A stretch of 64,000 nt of DNA from Cytobacillus depressus (GTDB lineage: Bacteria > Bacillota > Bacilli > Bacillales > Cytobacillaceae), in the NCBI RefSeq assembly GCF_008923245.1, contig NZ_WBOS01000003.1:1-64000 (forward strand), given 5' to 3'. Both the position numbers and the translations under genes were made by a program. Positions 42,214-52,152 of the stretch are shown here, piece after piece. Under the pieces are notes generated by a model that had not been told where the DNA came from, searched no databases, and saw only the letters and a list, made by a program, of their open reading frames with translations. Position 1 is the stretch's first letter. Every line of letters starts with the position of its first letter.

Positions 42214-43524
42214 ATGAGCGGGGAAAAAGATCTTGAACAGTTAAAAAAGGAGGCCGCCGCAAAAGCGAAAGCCGCCGCATTAGCGAAAATGAAGGCGAAG
42301 GAGCAGGGGGAAACGAAAGAAGAGGCTCCGGCGCCAACAGAAGATATAGACATAGCGAAGCAAAAAGCCGCCGCCGCCGCAAAAGCGAAAGCCGCCGCAT
42401 TAGCGAAAATGAAGGCGAAGGAGCAGGGGGAAACGAAAGAAGAGGCTCCGGCTCCAACAGAAGATATAGACATAGCGAAGCAAAAAGCCGCCGCCGCAGC
42501 GAAAGCAAAGGCTGCCGCATTAGCCAAAATGAAGGCGAAGGAGCAAGGGGAAACGAAAGAGGAGGCTCCAGCTCCGACAGAGGATATAGACATAGCGAAG
42601 CAAAAAGCCGCCGCCGCGGCGAAAGCGAAGGCCGCTGCATTAGCGAAAATGAAGGCGAAGGAGCAGGGGGAATCGCAAGAAGAAGCCTCAGCTCCAGCCG
42701 AAGACTTGGATTTAGCGAAGCAAAAAGCCGCCGCTGCGGCTAAAGCAAAAGCAGCGGCTGCCGCTGCCGCAAAAGCAAAAGCCGCTGCACTAGCGAAATC
42801 GGAAGGTGGAGCAGGGGACGACGAAAAGGCGAAAGCCATTGCCGCCGCAAAAGCAAAGGCCGCAGCAGCCGCCAAGGCCAAAGTTGCCGCAGCCGCAAAA
42901 GCTGGTGGTGGAGCGGGTGATGATGAGAAGGCGAAAGCCATCGCTGCCGCCAAAGCCAAAGCCAAAGCCGCAGCCGCTGTAGCCGCGAAGGCAAAGGCAG
43001 CAGGAGGGAAAACTGCTGCTGCACCTGCTGAAGAAAAGCAGCCATCGCCAAATCAGCCGTATCTTGATAAGTATGTGAAGGTAATTGGAGAGCATCTTGG
43101 ACAAGAAGTGCTAGAAGATTCGTATATTAATAGTTTATCGAAAGATGTGCCAACATTGGTGGCGAAGAAGGATTCCTATTATAAGTTGGCACAATTCCTC
43201 AAATATAATGAACAACTCGGATTTGATTATTTATCTGAGATTCATGGAACCGACTTTGAGACGCATATGGAAGTGTATGCACATCTATACTCATATAAAA
43301 ATCGCCAATCGGTTGCATTAAAAGTGAAAATTGACCGGGATCATCCAACGATTGAATCGCTTGTGCCGTTATGGGCTGGAGCGAATTGGCCTGAATGTGA
43401 AGCATATGATTTATTAGGCATTCGTTTTACAGGGCATCCGAACTTGCATCGTATTATGCTTGGTGAAGACTGGATTGGCCATCCGTTAAGAAAAGATTAT
43501 GAACCGTATGATGTGGAGGTGTAA
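42214..43524 (+). CDS. nuoC: NADH-quinone oxidoreductase subunit C with long Ala/Lys repeat extension
   Basis: 436 residues. The C-terminal about 150 residues are the normal 30-kDa subunit: HLGQEVLEDSYINSL, then RVKIDRDHPT-like KVKIDRDHPTIESL and WAGANWPECEAYDLLGIRFTGHPNLHRIM (in part). Residues about 10-275 are an Ala/Lys/Glu-rich, probably helical extension absent from proteobacterial NuoC, containing four near-identical 40-residue repeats and then shorter AAKAKA runs. Many Bacillus NuoC proteins have Ala/Lys-rich N-termini; the copy number here seems high. Start ATG three bases after nuoB. Confidence 0.95.
   Translation: MSGEKDLEQLKKEAAAKAKAAALAKMKAKEQGETKEEAPAPTEDIDIAKQKAAAAAKAKAAALAKMKAKEQGETKEEAPAPTEDIDIAKQKAAAAAKAKAAALAKMKAKEQGETKEEAPAPTEDIDIAKQKAAAAAKAKAAALAKMKAKEQGESQEEASAPAEDLDLAKQKAAAAAKAKAAAAAAAKAKAAALAKSEGGAGDDEKAKAIAAAKAKAAAAAKAKVAAAAKAGGGAGDDEKAKAIAAAKAKAKAAAAVAAKAKAAGGKTAAAPAEEKQPSPNQPYLDKYVKVIGEHLGQEVLEDSYINSLSKDVPTLVAKKDSYYKLAQFLKYNEQLGFDYLSEIHGTDFETHMEVYAHLYSYKNRQSVALKVKIDRDHPTIESLVPLWAGANWPECEAYDLLGIRFTGHPNLHRIMLGEDWIGHPLRKDYEPYDVEV
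42255..42720 (+). repeat. In-frame 120-bp tandem repeats within nuoC
   Basis: Four copies of a 120-bp unit encode the pattern AAAKAKAAALAKMKAKEQGE followed by TKEEAPAPTEDIDIAKQK. Copies 1-3 are nearly identical in DNA, and copy 4 diverges (SQEEASAPAEDLDLAKQK), suggesting recent expansion from the 5' side. Confidence 0.93.
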
Positions 43525-43527
43525 CCA

Positions 43528-44628
43528 ATGATCCGTACAGAAGAAATGCTCTTAAACGTGGGACCTCAGCATCCAAGTACACATGGTGTATTTCGCCTCG
43601 TTGTCAAAATTGACGGAGAAATTATTACAGAAGCGAAGCCAGTCATCGGTTATTTGCATCGTGGAACGGAAAAATTGGCTGAAGATCTGCAATATACACA
43701 AATCATCCCATATACAGACAGGATGGACTATTTGTCAGCGATGACGAATAACTACGTGATCTGTCATGCGGTTGAAACGATGATGGGCATTCAAGTTCCT
43801 GAGCGTGCCGAGTATTTGCGCGTCATGGCGATGGAGCTTGGGCGAGTTGCCAGCCACCTCGTGTCGTGGGGGACATTTTTGTTGGATCTTGGCGCAACAA
43901 GCCCATTCCTTTATGCATTCCGTGAACGGGAAATGATTATTAATATGCTAAATGAGCTTTCGGGGGCACGTTTAACCTTTAACTATATGCGTGTTGGCGG
44001 GGTAAAATGGGATGCACCAGAAGGCTGGATTGAAAAAGTAAAAGAATTTATTCCTTATATGCGTGAGCAACTCGTCGGCTATCACCAGCTAGTAACGGGA
44101 AATGAAATTTTTATTAACCGTGTAAAAGGTGTAGGGGCCTATACGAAGGAAGACGCCCTAAACTATTCACTAAGCGGACCGATGCTTCGTTGTACGGGTG
44201 TCAAATGGGATTTGCGTAAAGATGAGGCATATTCCATCTATGACCGCTTTGATTTCAAGGTCGTTACCCGTGAAGAAGGAGACGCATGGGCGCGCTACCA
44301 TGTCCGCTTAGAAGAAATCGAAGAATCGCTGAAAATACTTGAACAGGCATGTGAACAATTCCCGGCTGAGGGAGAGATCATGGCCAAAGTTCCGAAGATC
44401 ATTAAAGCTCCAAAAGGGGAAGCGTATGTCAGAATCGAATCTCCTCGTGGAGAAATTGGCTGCTATATATACAGTGATGGCAAAAAAGAACCGTATCGCT
44501 TAAAGTTCAGAAGGCCTTCTTTCTATAATTTACAAATTCTCCCGAAGCTGCTTGAAGGAGAAAACATGGCGAACATGATTGCTATTTTAGGAGGAATTGA
44601 CATTGTCCTCGGGGAGGTGGACGGTTAA
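43528..44628 (+). CDS. nuoD: NADH-quinone oxidoreductase subunit D
   Basis: 366 residues, 49-kDa subunit. VGPQHPSTHGVFRL at the N-terminus contains the His implicated in quinone binding; GYLHRGTEKLAE and the C-terminal DIVLGEVDG are typical. It forms the quinone site with NuoB. Start three bases after nuoC with GGAGGTG. Confidence 0.97.
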   Translation: MIRTEEMLLNVGPQHPSTHGVFRLVVKIDGEIITEAKPVIGYLHRGTEKLAEDLQYTQIIPYTDRMDYLSAMTNNYVICHAVETMMGIQVPERAEYLRVMAMELGRVASHLVSWGTFLLDLGATSPFLYAFREREMIINMLNELSGARLTFNYMRVGGVKWDAPEGWIEKVKEFIPYMREQLVGYHQLVTGNEIFINRVKGVGAYTKEDALNYSLSGPMLRCTGVKWDLRKDEAYSIYDRFDFKVVTREEGDAWARYHVRLEEIEESLKILEQACEQFPAEGEIMAKVPKIIKAPKGEAYVRIESPRGEIGCYIYSDGKKEPYRLKFRRPSFYNLQILPKLLEGENMANMIAILGGIDIVLGEVDG

Positions 44629-45635
44629 TGGTAGAAGAACTTTTACATTCTAGTCCCGGATTGCTGAATTTCGGAATTTTCTTCTTACTAGCCGTCGTTT
44701 TACTATTAGTTGTTTTAGGCTTCGTCACATATGCCATTTTAGCAGAGCGTAAAGTCATGGGATTTATGCAAATGCGGCATGGACCGAACCAAGTCGGTGG
44801 ACGCTGGGGATTATTACAAACGGTTGCCGACGTTCTAAAGCTTCTTTTAAAAGAAGACACGATCCCTAAGCTTGCGGATCGGCCGTTATTTATTCTCGCA
44901 CCTGTGATAGCGTTCGCACCGGCGTTCATGGTATTAGCGACCATTCCTTTTACCGATAAGTTTCAGTTTGCAGATATCGGGGTGGGCCTGCTTTACTATA
45001 TCGCTGTATCCGGCATAACGACAGTAGGTATTGTAACAGGCGCATGGGCATCTAACAATAAATATGCTCTCCTTGGGGGAATGCGTGCCGCAGCGCAAAT
45101 GATTTCTTATGAAATTCCTCTCGTTATGTCTGTTGTAGGAATCATTCTCCTGACAGGAAGCTTAAACTTAAATGATATTGTTGAGGCGCAAAAAAATGGC
45201 TGGTTCATCCTTTGGCAGCCAATAGCCTTTATCGTTTTCTTTATTGCATCCGTAGCCGAATTGAATCGTGTTCCATTCGACTTGCCGGAAGCAGAATCTG
45301 AGTTGATTGCCGGATTCCATGTTGAATACTCTGGTTTCCGCTGGGCATTCTTCATGCTGGCAGAATATGTGTATTTCTTTGCGATGGCGGCGTTAACAAC
45401 GGTGCTTTTCCTAGGTGGATGGCTACCGCTGCCGTTCTTAGGATTTATTCCAGGCGCTGTCTGGTTTGCCCTTAAGTTCACATTAGTTGTCTTCGTGTTG
45501 GCGTGGTTCCGTTCGACATTCCCGCGTGTACGTGCAGACCAATTGATGGAATTTGGCTGGAAGGTACTCCTGCCAGTTGCGTTAGCGAATATTTTCCTAA
45601 CGGCATTATTAAAAGAACTGCTGAACATATTTTAA
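44628..45635 (+). CDS. nuoH: NADH-quinone oxidoreductase subunit H
   Basis: 335 residues, eight membrane helices. Conserved loops AERKVMGFMQMRHGPNQVG, MISYEIPLVMSV and FDLPEAESELIAGFHVEYSG are present. It couples the quinone site to the proton-pumping arm. TAATG overlap with nuoD. Confidence 0.97.
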   Translation: MVEELLHSSPGLLNFGIFFLLAVVLLLVVLGFVTYAILAERKVMGFMQMRHGPNQVGGRWGLLQTVADVLKLLLKEDTIPKLADRPLFILAPVIAFAPAFMVLATIPFTDKFQFADIGVGLLYYIAVSGITTVGIVTGAWASNNKYALLGGMRAAAQMISYEIPLVMSVVGIILLTGSLNLNDIVEAQKNGWFILWQPIAFIVFFIASVAELNRVPFDLPEAESELIAGFHVEYSGFRWAFFMLAEYVYFFAMAALTTVLFLGGWLPLPFLGFIPGAVWFALKFTLVVFVLAWFRSTFPRVRADQLMEFGWKVLLPVALANIFLTALLKELLNIF

Positions 45636-45647
45636 AGAAAATTTGCC

Positions 45648-45677
45648 GAGGAAAGCGACCTGGTTGCTGCTTTTCTC
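45648..45677 (+). promoter_or_regulatory. Hairpin in the nuoH-nuoI gap
   Basis: GAGGAAAGC and GCTTTTCTC form nine pairs (one G-U); no T-run follows. Possible mRNA stability element in the 139-base gap. Confidence 0.4.
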
Positions 45678-45774
45678 TAAAATGTTCAGCCACTATCAAG
45701 CTATCTTCTGCTCTGACCAGTTATATATTCATAAAGTGGAAAAACCATTTCTAAAAATCAAGGGGTGAACAAAC

Positions 45775-46194
45775 ATGCTTGGATTAGCGAAAGGTTTATC
45801 ATATACCCTAAAAAACTTGACCCGCAAAAAGGTCACATATGATTATCCGAATGAGCCGCTTCCGCTTCCAGACCGGTTCCGCGGCATTCAGAAATTTTAC
45901 CCGGAAAAATGTATCGTCTGTAATCAATGCGCGAATATTTGTCCGACTGAATGCATTCAGCTAACAGGCAAAAAGCATCCGGACCCGGCGAAAAAAGGGA
46001 AAATCATTGATACGTATGATATTAATTTTGAAATCTGTATTTTATGTGATTTATGTACAGAAGTGTGTCCAACAGAGGCGATCATTATGACGAATAACTT
46101 TGAACTGGCCGAGCACAGCAGGGATGAGTTATTTAAAAACCTCGAATGGTTAGATGAAAATGATGAGAATATACGGAAGGTGAATAAAGCATGA
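45775..46194 (+). CDS. nuoI: NADH-quinone oxidoreductase subunit I
   Basis: 139 residues with two 4Fe-4S ferredoxin motifs, CIVCNQCANICP and CILCDLCTEVCP, carrying clusters N6a and N6b of complex I. Start ATG; AGGGGTG lies nine bases upstream. Confidence 0.97.
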   Translation: MLGLAKGLSYTLKNLTRKKVTYDYPNEPLPLPDRFRGIQKFYPEKCIVCNQCANICPTECIQLTGKKHPDPAKKGKIIDTYDINFEICILCDLCTEVCPTEAIIMTNNFELAEHSRDELFKNLEWLDENDENIRKVNKA

Positions 46195-46712
46195 CGTTAT
46201 CAGGAGAATTTCTTGCGTTTATGTCACTTGCGGTAGTTGCAGTCATGGGCGGCGTGCTGTTATTAAACCTTACCAAAGTTATGCATATGGTTGTGGCGCT
46301 TGTTTTTACCTTTATCAGCATTGCGGGGATTTTTGTTTTACTATCAGCCGAGTTTCTTGCTGCGGCCCAAGTGCTGCTTTATTCCGGAGCCGTTACGATC
46401 ATTATGTTATTTGGAATTATGTTGACCCGTCATGATGATGAAAGTGAGCCGAAAACAGGACGCTTGCGCAAAGTCCTTCTGTTTTTGGGTGTGCTAGGAT
46501 TTGCATTTGCAGTCTATATTGGCATTTACAATCTTGATTTCGGCCAATTGCCGAATGCTTTGCATGAAAGGAATACAGAACAAATCGGAGTAGCGCTTTA
46601 TTCGAAATATATCATTCCATTTGAGCTCACTTCCGTCTTATTATTAGCTGCACTTATTGGTGCCATTGTTTTAGCAAGGAAAGATGATGAGAAGGGGGCG
46701 GAGAAGGAATGA
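46191..46712 (+). CDS. nuoJ: NADH-quinone oxidoreductase subunit J
   Basis: 173 residues, five membrane helices; [29 protein letters not shown] (in part) is the pi-bulge helix region with its conserved Tyr and Gly. Overlaps nuoI by four bases and nuoK by four bases. Confidence 0.96.
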   Translation: MTLSGEFLAFMSLAVVAVMGGVLLLNLTKVMHMVVALVFTFISIAGIFVLLSAEFLAAAQVLLYSGAVTIIMLFGIMLTRHDDESEPKTGRLRKVLLFLGVLGFAFAVYIGIYNLDFGQLPNALHERNTEQIGVALYSKYIIPFELTSVLLLAALIGAIVLARKDDEKGAEKE

Positions 46713-47023
46713 GTTCGGTTCCCATTTCAGCCTATTTGGCGCTTGCTTTAATCTTATTTTGCATCGGTCTATATGGGGCTTTAACGAAGCGAAACACAGT
46801 CATTGTCTTAATTTCGATTGAATTAATGCTGAATGCCGTGAATATTAACCTTGTTGCCTTCAGTAAATTTGGTATAGTGCCTTCAATTACCGGTCAAGTC
46901 TTTGCCCTATTTGTCATGACAGTTGCCGCAGCAGAAGTTGCTGTTGGAGTAGCGATCTTGATTGCTCTTTACCGTAATCGCAAAACGGTTCATATTGATG
47001 AAATAAATACAATGAAGCATTAA
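46709..47023 (+). CDS. nuoK: NADH-quinone oxidoreductase subunit K
   Basis: 104 residues, three membrane helices. The essential Glu residues lie in [17 protein letters not shown] and [12 protein letters not shown], forming a proton half-channel. Start ATGA-type overlap with nuoJ. Confidence 0.97.
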   Translation: MSSVPISAYLALALILFCIGLYGALTKRNTVIVLISIELMLNAVNINLVAFSKFGIVPSITGQVFALFVMTVAAAEVAVGVAILIALYRNRKTVHIDEINTMKH

Positions 47024-47122
47024 AGGTTCAGCATGAATACCGCAAGAGGATGGATGTTATTTTAGGAGAAAAAATGGGTTCTCACCGAATTTTTTCACCT
47101 TTCACCTCCACCTCTACAAACT

Positions 47123-47164
47123 AACACGCTCACATTACAGAAAGATCAAACGTAACAGCGTGTT
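47123..47164 (+). promoter_or_regulatory. Inverted repeat in the nuoK-nuoL gap
   Basis: AACACGCT and AGCGTGTT separated by 26 bases, followed by CAAAAAAGGGG. The gap (155 bases) is the longest between membrane-arm genes. Confidence 0.4.
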
Positions 47165-47187
47165 CAAAAAAGGGGATTGTGATATTG

Positions 47188-49047
47188 ATGGAGAATGCAT
47201 GGATCATACCGCTTTTCCCGCTAGTATCGTTCTTATTCCTCGTCTTTTTCGGCAAACGGCTTAAGGGTGCAAGTGCGTACATAGGAATTCTGCTTTCGCT
47301 TGCATCATTTGTCTACTCCTTGTTGGTGTTGTTCGAAAGATTTACATCGCCAACATTTAAGGCAGAAGCTGCTTGGCTCGCGATTGGGGATGTTCAGTTA
47401 ACAGCGGGTTTTGAAGTCAATCAATTAAATGCATTAATGCTAGTAATCGTCTCACTCGTCAGTTTCCTTGTTCATACGTATTCAAAAGGATATATGCATG
47501 GCGATAAGAGACTTCATGTTTACTATGCTTATTTAGGCTTATTTACTTTTGCAATGCTGGGGCTCGTTCTTTCGCCAAATTTACTGCAAACATATATTTT
47601 CTGGGAGCTTGTCGGCTTAGGCTCATTCCTATTAATCGGCTTCTATTTTTATAAGGACGAAGCAAAAAGGGCTGCGAAAAAAGCGTTTGTGATGACGCGA
47701 ATTGGGGATGTCGGCCTTCTAATCGGAATGATTCTCTTATTCTGGCAAGTTGGCAGCTTCGAATATGATGAAATCTTTGCAGCGGTAGCAGCTGGATCGA
47801 TTTCACCAACGATGATTACATTAACAGCGATTTTAATCTTTGTCGGGGCGATGGGAAAATCAGGGCAATTCCCGCTTCATACATGGCTTCCAGATGCGAT
47901 GGAAGGTCCAACGCCTGTATCGGCCTTAATCCACGCCGCAACAATGGTAGCAGCAGGGGTTTATTTAGTAGCGGCTTTATTCCCGCTTTTCTCAAGCTCC
48001 GAAACCGCATTGCTGACAGTTGCTGTCATTGGCGCAATTACTGCGATTTTTGCCGCGAGTATCGGGCTTGTGCAAACAGATATTAAGAGAGTACTAGCTT
48101 ACTCAACGGTTAGCCAACTCGGTTATATGATGCTTGCGCTTGGGTCGGCTGGCTATGTCGCTGGTGTATTCCATTTGATGACACATGCTTTCTTTAAAGC
48201 TTTGCTTTTCCTAGCGGCAGGAAGTGTCATCCACGCCGTTCATACGCAAGACATTGAAAAAATGGGCGGACTATGGAAAAAGCTCCGTGTGACAGGTCCA
48301 TTGTTCTTAATTGGCACATTAGCAATCAGCGGAGTGCCGTTGTTCTCAGGATTTTTCAGTAAGGATGAAATTCTGATAGCCGCTTGGGCAAATGGAAATA
48401 CGGTATTGTTCTGGCTTGCTGTTGTGGCAGCATTCTTTACCGCCTTCTATATGTTCCGCCTATTCTTCATGGTGTTCTCGGGCGAATCCCGCAGCAATAT
48501 GAGTCACGTGAAGGAGTCGCCAAGCGTGATGACTGTGCCAATGATGGTTCTCGGTGTCCTTGCAGTTGTCGCTGGATATGTCAATACGCCATGGTTTGGA
48601 ACATTCCTCGGGGATTGGCTGACAGAGGGCAATGCCGCGCTTGGAGATGGGCATATTGCTGGTCCAGCTTGGATTATGATAGTGGCAACAGCTGTTTCCT
48701 TGCTCGGAATTTTCCTTGCGTGGATGATTTACAGCAAGCGTTCGCTATCACGCGACTGGCTTGGAGCAGAAACGGTGCACTCGATTTTATATAACAAATA
48801 TTATGTTGATGAATTTTACGAGCTGACCGTATTAAAAGTAACAAGCTTCTTCAGCATCTTCCTTCGTTACATCGAAACCTTCCTTGTTGAAGGAGTAGTT
48901 AAAGGCGTATCTGGAACGGTAGTCGCCCTCGGAAAATTAGGCTCGAAGTTCCAGGACGGACAGGTACAAAGATACGGAACGGTTGCCTTTGTCGGTTTAG
49001 CTATTTTAGTAGTCGTATTTGCAGTGACAGGGGGGTATTTGAAATGA
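47188..49047 (+). CDS. nuoL: NADH-quinone oxidoreductase subunit L
   Basis: 619 residues, antiporter-like subunit with about 16 membrane helices and the lateral helix at the C-terminus. FWELVGLGSFLLIGF carries the conserved Glu; GKSGQFPLHTWLPDAMEGPTPVSALIHAATMV (in part) is the family signature with the key Lys and His. Start uncertain: ATG at 47188 (MENAWIIPL) is conventional; TTG at 47185 or GTG at 47179 in frame are alternatives. Confidence 0.96.
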   Translation: MENAWIIPLFPLVSFLFLVFFGKRLKGASAYIGILLSLASFVYSLLVLFERFTSPTFKAEAAWLAIGDVQLTAGFEVNQLNALMLVIVSLVSFLVHTYSKGYMHGDKRLHVYYAYLGLFTFAMLGLVLSPNLLQTYIFWELVGLGSFLLIGFYFYKDEAKRAAKKAFVMTRIGDVGLLIGMILLFWQVGSFEYDEIFAAVAAGSISPTMITLTAILIFVGAMGKSGQFPLHTWLPDAMEGPTPVSALIHAATMVAAGVYLVAALFPLFSSSETALLTVAVIGAITAIFAASIGLVQTDIKRVLAYSTVSQLGYMMLALGSAGYVAGVFHLMTHAFFKALLFLAAGSVIHAVHTQDIEKMGGLWKKLRVTGPLFLIGTLAISGVPLFSGFFSKDEILIAAWANGNTVLFWLAVVAAFFTAFYMFRLFFMVFSGESRSNMSHVKESPSVMTVPMMVLGVLAVVAGYVNTPWFGTFLGDWLTEGNAALGDGHIAGPAWIMIVATAVSLLGIFLAWMIYSKRSLSRDWLGAETVHSILYNKYYVDEFYELTVLKVTSFFSIFLRYIETFLVEGVVKGVSGTVVALGKLGSKFQDGQVQRYGTVAFVGLAILVVVFAVTGGYLK

Positions 49048-50555
49048 ACTTAGCTTATTTCTTATCAATCTTAGTTTTCTCCCCTCTTGTTGGTGTGTTA
49101 GTTTTATCCTTCATTCCAAATACGAAGGAATCGGTTATTAAGCTAGTCGGTTTCTTAGCAACATTACCGGCGCTGATTTTGTCTCTCGTAGCCTTTTTTC
49201 AGTACCGGGCTGGAGCTTCGCTTGCGCAATTAAGTGAAAATGTTCGCTGGGTTCATTTCGGCGACCCTAATAGATTAGGAGATATGTTTTCGATTGATTA
49301 TGAGCTCGGTGTCAATGGATTCTCCTTGATCATGATTGTGTTGACCGCGATTCTATCGACGCTTGCTGCTATTGCTTCGATGTATATTAAAAAAGAATGG
49401 AAAGGCTATTTCATGCTGTTCCTTCTATTAGAAGTTGGCATGCTCGGCGTGTTTGCGGCAGAAAACTTAATTTTATTCTTCGTCTTTTTCGAAATTACCT
49501 TAATTCCAACGTTCTTCCTCATCGGAAAATGGGGGTATTTTGAAAAAGAGAAGGCTGCATTTAGCTTCTTAATTTATAACGGATTAGGATCGGCTGTCCT
49601 GCTGATTGTAATTATGGTGCTGTTTGCCCGCACAGGAACGTCTAATATTGCTGCACTAACGGCGATTTTAGCGGCAGACACAAATAATATAGCCTTCTCG
49701 GCAGGGACGAAAATGGGCCTGCTCATTGCATTATTAATTGCGTTTGGCGTCAAGCTGCCGATTTTCCCATTGCATAGCTGGATGGTTCGCGTTCACGTGC
49801 AGGCGTCTCCGTCTGTTGTCATGTTGCACGCAGGGATCCTCCTAAAAATTGGGGCATACGGGATCATTCGTTTCGGAATGGGCCTTTTCCCAGAGCAATT
49901 CGGTAGCTTAGCTGGATTAATTGCCGTTCTTGGCGTCGTGAATTTGCTTTACGGAGCTTTCTTGGCGCTGATTCAAACCGATTTCAAAATGGTACTTGCT
50001 TATTCATCGATTTCCCATATGGGAATTGTCCTAATCGGATTGGGCGCAATGAATGAGGCGGGAATTCAAGGAGCGATTTTCCAAGTCGTATCACACGGTC
50101 TGATCGCTGCGCTGCTATTCTTCCTTGTCGGCGTATTTTACGAGCGACTGGACACATCCAATATTCGCAATCTTGGCGGATTGGCCAAAGGAATGCCGAT
50201 TACCGCAGGCTTCCTTTTAGCAGGCGCAATGGCTTCACTCGGTATGCCGGGTATGTCCGGATTCGTCAGTGAATTTATGGCGTTCCTTGGATTATTTAAA
50301 GAAATGCCAGTTTTAGCAGCGGTCGGGGCACTTGGCATCATTTTAACTGCTGTTTACCTGCTGCGCGCTGTTCTTGGCATTACGTATGGAAAAGCCCATC
50401 GTGAATTTGACGGCGTGCTCGATCTGCGGAAAATTGAGTGGGTTCCGGCGTTAGTTTTACTAGGAATTATTGTGTTAATTGGTGTGTACCCAAGTGTACT
50501 AAGCGAACCGCTAACATCCACACTTGAAATGATCAGCTTTAAGATAGGAGGGTGA
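49044..50555 (+). CDS. nuoM: NADH-quinone oxidoreductase subunit M
   Basis: 503 residues, antiporter-like membrane subunit. FFVFFEITLIPTFFLIG holds the conserved Glu; FGVKLPIFPLHSWMVRVHVQASPSVVMLHAGILLKIG (in part) is the proton-translocation core. Overlaps nuoL by four bases. Confidence 0.97.
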   Translation: MNLAYFLSILVFSPLVGVLVLSFIPNTKESVIKLVGFLATLPALILSLVAFFQYRAGASLAQLSENVRWVHFGDPNRLGDMFSIDYELGVNGFSLIMIVLTAILSTLAAIASMYIKKEWKGYFMLFLLLEVGMLGVFAAENLILFFVFFEITLIPTFFLIGKWGYFEKEKAAFSFLIYNGLGSAVLLIVIMVLFARTGTSNIAALTAILAADTNNIAFSAGTKMGLLIALLIAFGVKLPIFPLHSWMVRVHVQASPSVVMLHAGILLKIGAYGIIRFGMGLFPEQFGSLAGLIAVLGVVNLLYGAFLALIQTDFKMVLAYSSISHMGIVLIGLGAMNEAGIQGAIFQVVSHGLIAALLFFLVGVFYERLDTSNIRNLGGLAKGMPITAGFLLAGAMASLGMPGMSGFVSEFMAFLGLFKEMPVLAAVGALGIILTAVYLLRAVLGITYGKAHREFDGVLDLRKIEWVPALVLLGIIVLIGVYPSVLSEPLTSTLEMISFKIGG

Positions 50556-50561
50556 TGAAGG

Positions 50562-52079
50562 ATGGATCTTGCAGAACTATTATCGTATAAATGGAGCATC
50601 ATGACACCTGAGTTCATCATCCTAGGTGTAGCTACGTTACTATCATTATTAGATTTATTTATGCCGAAGACGGTAAACCGAAAGCTTCTAGGCTGGCTCG
50701 GGTTTGCCGGGGTGCTGGCGGCATTAGCTTCATTAATCAGTTTGCTAGGCCAAGGGGCAGAATCAATTCTTTACGATACATTTAGGTTCGATGCATTTGC
50801 AAAAGCTTTCAAGCTATTATTGTTGATGGGAGCGGCGCTCGTGATGCTTCTTGCAACGAGCTATGAGTCAAAGGACGGCCTGCAGGAGTATAGAGGCGAG
50901 TTTTTCTATCTTTTCCTTGCTGCCTTGCTCGGCGCGATGATGATGTCTTCGAGTGGAGACTTAATTACGCTATTTGTCGGTCTGGAATTACTGTCAATTT
51001 CGTCGTATATTTTAGCAGGCATCCGCAAGCAAAATATTCAATCGAATGAATCTGCGATGAAATACGTGATTAACGGCGGAATTTCAACTGCGATTACGCT
51101 CTTCGGGATGAGCTATGTGTACGGCTTGACGGGAACAACGAATTTGCTTGAGATGGCTCGCGGGTTAGTTTCCCTTACCGAACCTCAGCATATTTATTTA
51201 ATGGGTCTCGCTTTATTCATGGTTTTTGTCGGCTTGTCCTTTAAATTGGCGACCGCTCCATTCCATATGTGGGCGCCTGACGTGTACCAAGGGGCACCAA
51301 CACCAGTTACGGCTTTCTTGAGCGTCGTTTCCAAAACAGCTGGGTTCATCATTCTTGTGCGAATTATGATGGTTGTGTTCTTAAGCACTCCGTCTTCATA
51401 CATGCCAAATTCGATGCCGCTGTTAATAAAGGTACAGGATTACATCGCTGTTCTGGCGGCAGTCACCATGATTGTCGGAAACGTCGTCGCATTAAGACAA
51501 AAAAACATCAAGCGACTTTTCGCTTACTCAAGTATTGCTCAGGCGGGCTATCTCCTTGTCGTAATAGCCTCCTTATCAGTCTTTATTTTTGACACACTGT
51601 GGTTTTATCTAGGGGCTTACCTGTTCATGAACTTAGGTGCATTCGCGATTATTCAGCTAATCACGCAAAAAACGGGATCAGAGGATGTCTCCGAATTTGC
51701 CGGATTATACCGCAAAGCACCAATTTTAGCAGTAGCGATGGCTATCTTTATTTTAAGCTTAGCCGGAATTCCTGGAACCGCGGGCTTTATCGGAAAACTA
51801 AACATCTTTATGGGGGCGCTCGCCATTGAGCCAGCCCGTTATGTATTAGTTTCCATTATGATTGCGACTACAGTCGTATCTTACTTTTATTACTTTGGTG
51901 TTCTTGTACAAATGTTCTTCCGCCCAGCAGCAGAAGAAGGGAAAATCAAGCTGCCAGCTGCCCTCGGAATCGTCATCGGCGTCTGCGTCTTTGCAACAGT
52001 GTTGTTCGGAGTCGCACCGGGTATTGCCTTTGACTTCTTGCACGGAAGCTTTAATCAGTTTAATGACTTTTTTCAATAA
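50562..52079 (+). CDS. nuoN: NADH-quinone oxidoreductase subunit N
   Basis: 505 residues, third antiporter-like subunit. LFVGLELLSISSYILAG with the conserved Glu and the FKLATAPFHMWAPDVYQGAPTPVTAFLS (in part) core with Lys and His. Last gene of the nuo operon; start after AGGGTGATGAAGG, six bases after nuoM. Confidence 0.97.
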   Translation: MDLAELLSYKWSIMTPEFIILGVATLLSLLDLFMPKTVNRKLLGWLGFAGVLAALASLISLLGQGAESILYDTFRFDAFAKAFKLLLLMGAALVMLLATSYESKDGLQEYRGEFFYLFLAALLGAMMMSSSGDLITLFVGLELLSISSYILAGIRKQNIQSNESAMKYVINGGISTAITLFGMSYVYGLTGTTNLLEMARGLVSLTEPQHIYLMGLALFMVFVGLSFKLATAPFHMWAPDVYQGAPTPVTAFLSVVSKTAGFIILVRIMMVVFLSTPSSYMPNSMPLLIKVQDYIAVLAAVTMIVGNVVALRQKNIKRLFAYSSIAQAGYLLVVIASLSVFIFDTLWFYLGAYLFMNLGAFAIIQLITQKTGSEDVSEFAGLYRKAPILAVAMAIFILSLAGIPGTAGFIGKLNIFMGALAIEPARYVLVSIMIATTVVSYFYYFGVLVQMFFRPAAEEGKIKLPAALGIVIGVCVFATVLFGVAPGIAFDFLHGSFNQFNDFFQ

Positions 52080-52120
52080 GGATTACCGAATTATTTGGGG
52101 TTAAATAAAGGTTTAAAATG

Positions 52121-52150
52121 GAAGGGGGATTCTGTCCCCTTTCTTTTTTT
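52121..52150 (+). terminator. Intrinsic terminator of the nuo operon
   Basis: GAAGGGGGA/TCCCCTTTC with a five-base loop, then eight T. Confidence 0.92.
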
Positions 52151-52152
52151 TG

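Noticed and set aside
42207..42965. Long minus-strand ORFs opposite nuoC (252 and 151 codons)
   Set aside because: Artefact of the Ala/Lys repeat codons read backwards (Phe/Ala runs); the plus strand is clearly coding.
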